From assembly GCA_023213395.1 (NCBI GenBank), contig CM041465.1, positions 208,327,741 to 208,391,740 on the forward strand: a stretch of DNA of 64,000 nucleotides, read 5' to 3'. The notes under the pieces are model-generated. The model did no database searches. It was not told where the DNA came from and saw only the letters and a list, made by a program, of their open reading frames with translations. Position 1 is the first letter of the stretch. Every line of letters begins with the position of its first letter. Below, in pieces: positions 55,239 through 64,000 of the stretch. The translations under genes and the position numbers were made by a program. Source of the DNA: Cycas panzhihuaensis. Taxonomy: Eukaryota; Cycadophyta.

Positions 55239-57900
55239 CTTAAGCTAAAATTGTGGTGATCAAATATGATAAATGAGATTTCAAAAAGTTGAATATGAAT
55301 ATAAAAAAAAAGTATGTGAATTTAAATTTTGAAAAAAAAGGTTTAAATATAAAAATTCACTTCCAAATATAACCCACAGTTTTCCTAAAGTTTTGAATAA
55401 GTGAACTATGACCTATTAAGGCTACTAGGCTCTAAGTTTAAATTTCTCCTAGGGTAACTTTCGGTTGCTATCTTGTTTAGTGGCGCCTGCCCACATACGG
55501 CAAAACATGGACTCAATATACCGGTACATAAGCGCTAGGCTCTATATACCTCAGTATGTGGGCTACTAAGAAGGTTTTTACACCCCCTTAAGTTATTGGT
55601 CCACCTGTGCTGGACTTATTCCTAGCGATAGATCTAGTAGTAAAGGTTCTCGAACTAAGGCATTCGCCCTCTCTAGGTATAGCCTTGGTCTCTAAACACC
55701 ATAAAAGGAATAGGTTCTGCACCTCAGCCTGCCACCGAATACACCTGATAGCTAATGGATGTCCTCATCCAATATGAGTAGGCCGCTTAGTGTGTGTAGG
55801 GTGGTAACTTTAGGGGTCCTAACTATTCCCCTTGCAAGGCTGGAAAAATAGGGTGGTTCAATTTGGGATTATCTTATTAAATGTGAAAAATAAATTAATT
55901 AGCAGTGTGGTCTTACTTAGAATGAAAAAGATTCCTTTTATATAATAAAGAAAAGCTTGAAAAATAAAATAATAACCTCTAAGAAAGATGAAATAAATAA
56001 TAAACTCTTTGAAAAAGATAAGAAAGTAAATACGTTTTCAAAAGAAAAAATACAATGCCCTTTAAAAAAATGAAAGATGCCTTTGGAAAGTAAATAAACT
56101 AAATGCAACTTTTATAAGTGCAAGAAGTAAGTAAAATTTTTTAATAATGATGAATAAAAATAAAAAAAACTTTCAATAAGTATATGCCTTTTGAATAAAT
56201 GACAAACTTATAAGATATAATTTTGGATAAACTTTGAAATATAATGAATATATAAGTAAATTTTAAATGTAAGTAAGATCCTCTTAATTATACAAATCTG
56301 AATTGAAACTTTGATGATGAAAAATAAAGAATTCTTAACCTTTTGATTTTGCAAATGAATAAATATAAACTTTCAATGCAAGAAATCCTTTGCCTTGAAG
56401 AAGATATATAATGCTGAAAATTGAAATATATATGTATATTTCTACTTTAGAAAAATGAAGAAAAACTAAAAAAAAAATGAATTGTACCCGTTTAAGTTAC
56501 AGTTCCACTTGGATGGTCACTTGATTTAGATCACTTTCTGCTATAAATCATCTTAAAAGAATCTTATATGAAGGTCAAATGAAAAGCCTTAAACATGTAT
56601 TAGAAGTGATCAATAAGAAATAAAATAAAAAACTTCTTAAAAGAAAAGTTTAGAAGACAAGCCTATTAGAATATACTGAGTACTCAAGTTGAACAACTTC
56701 AAAACTATACTAAATAATGTCAAAATAAAGTAAAATTATTCCAGTTTGAAGATCAATGAAATATCTAGTCAATGAAATTAACTATTTTGAGAACAGATTC
56801 CTGCAAGTCAAGATTTAACGTACCAAAGATGCGATCCTCCTTTTGGGCTTAATAGGAGCCTTAGGCTAAAAAATATTATAAAATGCTAGTAAAAAATTTA
56901 AAGAATGATAAAAAAATGATCAAATATAGTTTAGAGAGCTTCTTAATATATTTTTGGTTGAAAATTTTGAGAAATAATATATGTAAATATGCAATAATGA
57001 CAAATTGGAGGCTATTATATACCTCAATTTTGATGGCTTTGAAAATCTGCAAAAGTAGTGTAAAACTTATAAATAATAGTGTTAGTTCAAAGAGGAATGA
57101 GTTAGCTTCCCAATGAAACTGACAGATCTAAATTCTGATGTAAAACAAAAAAGTTATAATAGAAATAACAATAAGTACTTTTATGTTAAAATGTTTAAAA
57201 ACTCTAACGTGTCACTTTCACCAATTAAAATAATGATTAAATTAAATCCTAAAAAATAAAATAAGTAGATAGTGAGGAAGTTTGTTGATAATAGATGACT
57301 ACAGAATAGATTTGGGTAGAGAATATTCTCTCGGTGATAAAATATAGCCTGATAAAAAAGGGATTTTATGAAAATAGTTTAAAAGGCTTTAAAAACTACT
57401 GATTGACTTTAAACTTATTGAAATTAGGTCAAATCAACTCCAAATATGGCATATGACTAGTTGAAATTATACCTCAGAAAATTTTAGATGCAATGGGATA
57501 GGTTTCATCAGAAATTGATAACCTAGTGAAGAGATATAACAGAAAATAACCAAGTACCTTACATTAAAAAAAAAAAGAAAAAGAAAAAAAAAAAGATAAA
57601 GTGTTATATCCTTAAGATAACCCCCTTAGATTATCAACCTGAGGGTAGACTGGGCAGAGATTAAACCCAAGACCTCACAGAAGATAAACCCCTCTGATGC
57701 CAAGATGGTGAACTCGCTCCTCAAGATTAAAACACCAAGAACCTTTAAAATATAAAATACTAGTGCCCTTGTAATAAGATAATAGTCGCATAAAGGGGAT
57801 AGAAGACCAGGGGTAAAGGCTGAAAAGGGCTTAAGCCTTTTTAAAGACTAGATCTCAACTTTTATCCAATATAATTTAATGTTTAAAAACTTTATGAAAA
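55239..57900 (-). other. A leader, gag-proximal part
   Basis: AT-rich sequence with one less AT-rich island at about 55430-55860 (many GC-containing tetramers, short inverted matches) that I cannot assign to a gene or RNA family. 57545-57600 is an A-rich low-complexity run. No reading frame worth calling. Confidence 0.45.
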
Positions 57901-58031
57901 GTATATGGACATGAAAAAATGGATGCATGACAACTACACAATGACTAAAAACGCGTCAAAAAAGAGAGATCCAAGTTGCATCGATTCGATTTCGAGAGGG
58001 CATTCCATCTCAAATAAACAAAACAAAATAG

Positions 58032-58179
<148 letters not shown>

Positions 58180-58189
58180 TATATATAAA

Positions 58190-58440
58190 AAATAAAACAA
58201 AAAGGAAGACGTCTCAGCGTGCGTCGTATTTGAAAATAGGAAGGCCAGGTCATGGCGCCTATGCATAAACATCAAACGTCGCAGACCGAGAATTAGTTCA
58301 GCAACCAGGTCATCTATTTTCTTACTTTCTGGTTGAAATTTGTTAAAGAGGGTTGGTTTATAGCCTGCATATTGTTTTGCTGGTTTGAACAGATGTGCTA
58401 CAACTATCAAAGGGTAAAGGATAAAACTGAAAGAAGGATC
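58190..58440. other. CpG-containing segment of unknown origin
   Basis: Holds many more CG dinucleotides than its surroundings (for example CGTCTCAGCGTGCGTCGT) and an open minus-strand frame of 77 codons (NKFQPESKKIDDLVAELILG). It lies 0.35 kb from the ABCB fragment and may belong to the same captured piece, but I do not recognise it. Confidence 0.35.
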
Positions 58441-58801
58441 TATGATCTTTTATGTCTCATGGGAACAAATATTCCACATTGGTGAATTCACCCAAAGAAC
58501 AAATCCATAGGTAAAGAAGGGATCGACTTTAAAAACAAAGGCAACAAATATCAGAAGAATAACATGAAAATATTAAACATCAGATTGTATTGTAAGGCAC
58601 TCTTGGCAAACATCAATGTAGACAGCCTCTCTGTGGAATCTCAAGTTTGGGGATGGTTTTCTTGTAGTATTCTACCCCTTGCCCATTAAAAAACTAAAAG
58701 TACCCTTACGATCTCCTCTCACAAGATTTCTAAGTCCCAAATGGACTACATTCAGAAATTCCCCACCTTTAACAGGTTTGAACCCCTCCTAGATCTCTTC
58801 T

Positions 58802-59330
58802 GGAAGATCTAGAGCAGTGAGATCGATCTTTGAAATACTTGATAGAAGAATAGAAATTCCTCATGATGATCCCACAGGAGAAGAATTAAGTCATGTGGAA
58901 GGTGTGATGGAGTTCAAACACGTGGATTTTAGTTATCCATCCAGGCCTGACGTGATAATCTTCTGAGACTTTAGCTTGCAGGTGCGAGCGGGGTGAAGCT
59001 TGGCATTGGTAGGATCCAATGGGTTGGGTAAGAGTCTGATTCTTGCTTTGATATTAAGATACTATGATCTAACTGCAGGTAAGGTGATGGTTGACAGCAA
59101 GGACATCGAAAAATTAAAGATGAGAAGGTGAGGTCTTTGCGCAAACATGTAGGTTTGGTCTAGCAAGAGCCTGCTCTATTCGCCACTACAATTTATGACA
59201 ATATCTTATATAGAAGAGACAGCGCAATGGAGGCAGAGGATATCGAAACTACAAAATTGGCCAATGCTCACAGTTTCATTAGTGGTCTGCCAAACAGATA
59301 TTAGATGGAGGTTGGTAAGAGGGGGAAAGA
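58802..59330 (+). pseudogene. Captured ABCB transporter nucleotide-binding-domain fragment
   Basis: Plus-strand translation follows a plant ABCB (multidrug-resistance/P-glycoprotein type) nucleotide-binding domain for about 175 residues: [40 protein letters not shown], Walker A GSNGLGKS at about 59010-59035, LRKHVGLV[12 protein letters not shown] (Q-loop), [25 protein letters not shown]. Order and spacing fit the C-terminal domain best. It ends at VGKRG, just before the LSGGQ signature, so Walker B is absent. There are stops (for example at CGA and CAG positions) and one small frameshift insertion near 59120. No intron is seen. It lies antisense inside the leader of A; full-length family members are membrane pumps, including auxin carriers. 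Confidence 0.87.
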
Positions 59331-59880
59331 GTCCAGTTTCATTAGACAATGTGCAATAGAAGAGCAACAAAGAATACGTGTGTTGGGAGAGATAGCCGAG
59401 TCCAAGCACAATCCAAGAATGAAAGGCTCATGGAACCAGAGGGTGAAGTAATGAATAATGGAAGAGGAACAACGTGGATCAACTATGAATCTAAGAGAAT
59501 GTAGAAGCACCAGAAAGCAAGGTGGGAGAAAAAATGTGATCTATATGAGTATAGGCCTTTCAACGAGGATCTACGTTTACCCTGATTACACGAATACATC
59601 AAATAAACTAGATTTTTAAAATATATTCATGAAAATACATCAAATAAATAACAAATATATATTTGTATTAAAAAAATGAAGAACCTAGTAAAGTCACTAT
59701 GATAGGTTTGTAGTGTTGACTTTAGAGCATGAGAATGTCTTTAACAATGGTCAAAACTCCGAACCGTCTTCTCCAGTAGACAGGTGAGCTTATCAGGATT
59801 CTAACAAGGAGTCACATGTAGTTGTTTTGCCAGTTATATGAAAAGCTAGATTAGTATAAACGATTATCAAGCACCTCTTT
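59331..59880 (-). other. A leader, LTR-proximal part
   Basis: 59331-59580 may still be captured sequence but matches nothing I know. 59690-59880 resembles the same place in element B (GGTGAGCTTATCAGGATTC against GGTGAGTCCGCTAGGAGTC), so it is native leader. Confidence 0.5.
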
Positions 59881-59881
59881 G

Positions 59882-59895
59882 GCTCTGATACCAAA
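59882..59895 (-). other. A primer-binding site
   Basis: Minus strand TTTGGTATCAGAGCC, an exact initiator-Met type site, adjoining the LTR. Confidence 0.9.
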
Positions 59896-60243
59896 CGATG
59901 GATTCAGAGGAGCAGAGTAGGACATTAGATCGAATGCATTTTGAGAAAATAAGTGATTTTTGAATGTAAGCAGTGTTAAAACATACCAGGGAGGTATTCC
60001 CACCCTTTAAATATAGGTTTTGGGGAGGCGGCAAGTGCCATCACCCTACCTGCACGTTAGTTGATGTATAATTTAAAATATATTAAAAAATAACAATAAT
60101 AAATGTAAACGCATACCTTAATAAAGTGGTGTCAGCTCCTGGTGGCTATTGGGAGGCTCAAGGTGCCCTAAGGAACCTCAAAGGTGGCTTTGAGGGGCCC
60201 TAAGTGCATAGGTCTTTTAATAGCATTGGGGTTATTCCCAACA
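59896..60243 (-). repeat. A 5' LTR
   Basis: 348 bp, aligned with 50657-51004 throughout. Plus strand starts CGATGGATTCAG, the partner TGATAGATTTAG. Confidence 0.9.
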
Positions 60244-60248
60244 TCCTA

Positions 60249-60347
60249 GTGTTCTTTATTGAGTGCTTGGCTTGTTTATGCTATTTGTTCTTTACATGGT
60301 TTAAAGTTCTGTTATCACATTGTTTCTACGGTTATATTTTCTCTTCA
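60249..60347 (+). repeat. D 3' LTR, last 99 bp
   Basis: GTGTTCTTTATTGAGTGC to TTTTCTCTTCA, matching 46110-46214 of the 5' LTR. Confidence 0.9.
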
Positions 60348-60352
60348 GGTAG

Positions 60353-60370
60353 TGAATATTAACCCTAATA
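60353..60370 (-). repeat. B 5' LTR, last 18 bp
   Basis: TGAATATTAACCCTAATA completes the B LTR and is followed by GAATT. Confidence 0.85.
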
Positions 60371-60375
60371 GAATT

Positions 60376-62190
60376 TACAATAATAATAAACATTAAAACT
60401 AAAATACTTTTACTCAGAATAATAAACACAAATAATGATTTCATATAGGAGGAAACTTATTTCAATGAAAGAAAATTATAACATTTAATTTAACTAAATA
60501 TAATACTACTTGTATAAAAAAATTAGGCTCATGATAGAATTCATACTATAATTAAGGATAAAGAAAATAAAATTATTATAGATGTCAAGCTCACACAATT
60601 ATGAATGGTGTTGTTACACTTATATGAAATGGTAGATCTAATGATGAAGCTTTCCATAGTAAGTAGGTTGTTGAGTTCTTAAACCTATTATGTAATCTTG
60701 CTATTGCATTTGTAATATTTCTCCTCCATATTCTATTAATAAATGAATTTTGCATCAACCATCTCCATGTGCATTCATCTTTTTCCTCTAATTCAACCTT
60801 ATCAAAATCTTAAAATTTATTATAATTCTCAAAATCTTCCTACAAAGTAAAAGTCACATCAAACTAGACATTGCAAGGGAAAACATTACCATCTATTAAT
60901 TAGTTATATGAATGATATTCATAAAAAGAAAGGTCTTCTTTGCACCATTATGGTAGATTGATCACAACTATAAGTAGATAACATATCCACTCTTTGTTGC
61001 ATGACATGGTGATAGCCCTTTCTTTCTTTGGCAAGATGGCATCTCAAGCTTAGACATAATGCATTTGAAGACTCTTTCCTCCCACTGAACTTCATCACTG
61101 ACACTCATCACCTTCTTTCTAAAACATACAAAATGAATTCAACTTAAATTCCTTTTTGTTTCATATATTTGTTTAATCTCTATCTCCTTTGCCTTCTGAT
61201 CATAATCTTTGATTGATAGTCATGTTGGATTTAAGTTGACTACATTTCACTTTCATGTATGTTGCCTTGCCTAAATATATGATACCTCCTTTAATAATAT
61301 TGATATTTTATTTTTTTTTATATTTATACAAATTGGCAAGATTTAATATCCTTCAAACACTCTTTTCTCACATACTAGGTCATGTCAGTGACCTAAGCCA
61401 TAGAATTAATATTAATCATAACAATTATAAAACATGACTAGATTAAACTCTATATCTTAAAAATAGAATAGAGGTCCTCATGTAAAGTATAATAATTCAA
61501 ATTTAAGATTTAATTATACAAACCCAAGTACACCAAGAAATTTTAACCAACATTCTATGCATAACTATTCTATATAGTTTAATAAATAATTCACTTAAAA
61601 TAAGAAGTATGATCAAAATATAATTCAAACATGCATATATTATCACAAAAAAGGTCATATAAAAATAGTTTGCAGAATTTGCATTATTGTTGAAGCTTGG
61701 CAAGCCTTTAAAAGCATACAACAGAGGTTCAATGGGTCTTTGATTGTATCCACATCAACTTTTTCTGCCCCCACTTTATTTTCAGCCCCTTGAGTTTTAT
61801 AATTTGGTGCATCCCATCATTTGACAAGACATCAAGACTATTTTTTCTCATATAAATCTCAAAATAATTCTAGTAAGGAAATCTCTTTTGGAAGTGGTCA
61901 TCAGTTGAAAGTAATTGGATCATCAAATGTTTTATTAAAAAATGATTATATTAATAATGTTTTTTTGTGTTCTAGGTAGATTGCTAAACCTCCTATTTAT
62001 ACATTATATCTATTGAAAATAATTGGTTATAGAATTTTAGAAAGATGAATTTATAATTAAAGTATCTCTCAATAAAGTTAAAGTACTTGTCTTTATATTA
62101 GTCTACCATAAAACTAGTCTCTATAATCTTTGGGGCATAATAAATTCTACTAAGAAAAATTTATTTAACTCTTTTATAGCCTGATAAGAT
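60376..62190 (+). other. Copia C interior, leader/gag zone, unreadable
   Basis: Expected to hold leader, gag and protease of C, but no gag block is legible on the plus strand. On the minus strand 61127-60600 has frames with SSNALCLSLRCHLAKERKG and DECTWRWLMQNSFINRIWRR that look exon-like, with a GT...TTTGTAG pair between them; I cannot identify them. Confidence 0.4.
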
Positions 62191-62470
62191 CTAATTTTTA
62201 AATTATGGCACTGTGCTTTGGCCATAATAGTTATGGCAAGTTGTAAGTCCTAAACCAACATAATATAGTTCATGGATTAATTATAGTATCTATAGTGTAT
62301 GATATTTGTGAAACTCATGCCTTAGGCAAACAACACATGGATTCATAATAGTTATGGCAAGTTGTGAGTCCTAAACCAACATAATATGGTTCATGCATTA
62401 ACTATACTATCTATAGTGTATGATATTTGTGACACTCATGCCTTAGTCAAACAACACATGGATAATATTA
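62190..62470 (+). pseudogene. Copia C pre-integrase region, partly duplicated
   Basis: TTATGGCAC...TTTGGCCAT codes for the L-W-H...F-G-H block (one-base shift inside). It is followed twice by NQHNIVHGL / NQHNMVHAL and YDICETHALGKQHMD / YDICDTHALVKQHMD, the C-x-x-C...G-K-Q-H zinc end. The second copy is due to a 121 bp tandem duplication. Confidence 0.65.
62224..62465 (+). repeat. 121 bp tandem duplication in Copia C
   Basis: Units 62224-62344 and 62345-62465 are nearly identical, with about ten substitutions by eye. 121 is not a multiple of three, so the duplication also shifts the frame. Confidence 0.92.
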
Positions 62471-62479
62471 TGGACTAAA

Positions 62480-63140
62480 CAACCCTTATAATTTATCCAC
62501 TCTAATATTTGTAGATCCTTTCACGTTCCTTCTTACTCAGGAAGTGGATACTTTATTACTTTTATTGATGATTTTTCTAGAAAGTGTTAGATCCATAGCA
62601 GTAAATAATGTAATGAAGTATTTAATAGATTTGTTAGATTTAATACCTTAGTTGAAAATTAGTCAAACTACAGAATTTAAACTCTTAGAATAATTACTAT
62701 TAAAGAGTATCTTAGTATTCAATTTATACAATTTGGCAAAAATAATGACATTAAATTTTAACACTTAATTACTTATATACCATAACAAAATGGTACAACT
62801 AAACATGAAAATCGAACCTTAGTCAACATGGCATAGTGCATGCTACACTCTAAATAACTAGACCTTAAACTTTAGGCTAAATTTATAAACTATTTAAATT
62901 ACCTCTTTAATAGAAAATCTACCAAATCTATAAATAATAACCCCAAAGAAAAGTGGTCAAGTACAAAACTATTAATCAAATATTTAAAAATCTTTGAAAA
63001 TGATATCTAATCTTATGTTAAAAAAAAAAATTAAAAGAAAACTTGATTCTCAAAGTTCTAAGCACATATTTGATCCTATTACGTATAAAATTTCCATCAA
63101 ATATGATGTCAAGTTTGATGAAGAAGGATCATATTCCTAA
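62480..63140 (+). pseudogene. Copia C integrase
   Basis: YFITFIDDFSRK at about 62545-62585 is the core block. Later pieces: FNTLVEN-like, RT(D)N, IKFQHLITY and PQQNGTTKHKNRTL (around 62780-62815), where the catalytic E is now K in T-K-H-K-N-R. C-terminal pieces reach 63130. Frames change several times. Confidence 0.7.
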
Positions 63141-63369
63141 TCTAGTATTGATTATATTAATTTATCACCACTTACTGCTAACCTAGCTCCCAATCCTATT
63201 AAATCAGGCCCTTTAGTTCTAAATCCTAAAGTTCCATTAACGAAGATGTTAATAATCTTTAAAAATAAATTGAAACTCTTTCTATTCATGATTATAGTAA
63301 CCTAACTAATAAAAACTCTCAAATATAAAGCTAATTAACTTGGTTACAAAATACTATTATAGTTGCCAA

Positions 63370-64000
63370 ATTTGGTACCAGTGATCCTTTGGATACCAAG
63401 ATAGCCAAATTTCAAAGGTTGTGGGTTAACTTTACCCTAATGGCTAAAGTTATGTCTTAGTCAGATCTATAAAACTTAAAGATAACCCTATTTAGAAAAT
63501 AATGATGAATGTTAAATATAATATACTAATTAAAAATGACACGTAGGGCTTAATTCCTCTTCCACTTAAAAAGAACTTAGTCAATTGCATAAATGGGTCT
63601 ATCATACCAAATATAACTTACAAGATGTAGTAGAAATGTATAAGGCTAGGCTAGGAGCAAATGTTTTTTTCTAAATTAATAGGATAAATTATAATGGAAC
63701 CTTTGCTCAAGTTACAAAAATAAATATAATTAAAATAATTCTCTCTTTAATTATAAAATTTACCTAGGAAGTCCATCAAATAGACATAAAGAATGATTTT
63801 TTAAATAATGACTTGGTTGAGAAAATTACATGACTTAATCATTTGGTTTAGTCTTCGACCTTAGTCTAACTTATAAACTAGAAAATTCCTTTTATGGTCT
63901 TAAATAAGCCATAGGGCTTAGTATGATAAAATTGATACATATCTTCTTCATAATAAATTTAGAAAATATGTTAATAACCATAACCTATATTTTAAGATGA
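63370..64000 (+). pseudogene. Copia C reverse transcriptase (runs off the window)
   Basis: KWVYHTKYN near 63590, AQVTKINIIKIILSLIIKFT, HQIDIKNDFLNNDLVEKI near 63775-63830 (family: Q-M-D-V-K-S-A-F-L-N-G-D-L) and FYGLK near 63890. The Y-x-D-D site is beyond the window edge. Confidence 0.7.

Noticed and set aside
55430-55860. tRNA or SINE
   Set aside because: No A/B box pair, no cloverleaf and no poly-A-type end could be made out by eye.

Overview
This is plant nuclear DNA of the kind that fills very large genomes: a stack of old, decayed LTR retrotransposons with no intact host gene. Reading frames are broken mostly by C-to-T or G-to-A changes (CAA, CAG or CGA turned into stops), which fits long-methylated heterochromatin. 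LTR pairs differ by eye at roughly one position in ten. A gymnosperm or other large-genome seed plant is my inference; nothing here fixes the species.

Left part (1-26670): the 5' end of a minus-strand element (1-1455), then a plus-strand chromovirus-like Ty3/Gypsy element (Gypsy-1, about 2040-26670). Its reverse transcriptase is split by a Copia element (Copia-1, 4127-25334), flanked by two copies of the same ~295 bp target sequence, far longer than the usual 5 bp. Copia-1 is itself split by a 13.5 kb Gypsy element (T, 10823-24304; LTRs of 2.5 kb; perfect GGTGT target duplication). T carries gag, protease, a minus-strand plant-mobile-domain-like gene and an extra RNase H, but no visible reverse transcriptase or integrase.

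Middle part (26676-41240): a minus-strand Gypsy element (Gypsy-2), apparently inserted in Gypsy-1. It holds a 3.3 kb deletion element keeping gag and a chromodomain (R, 27080-30349) and a 9.6 kb Athila-like element (E, 31468-41105), which contains a solo LTR.

Right part (41241-64000): four Copia elements nested like dolls, alternating in strand: C (+, 41241 to beyond the window), B (-, 41833-60370, TSD GAATT) in C, D (+, 45717-60347, TSD GGTAG) in the 5' LTR of B, and A (-, 50657-60243) in the 3' LTR of D. The leader of A holds a captured fragment of a host ABCB (P-glycoprotein type) transporter gene. The nesting order gives a relative insertion history. Nothing suggests that any element here can still move on its own.
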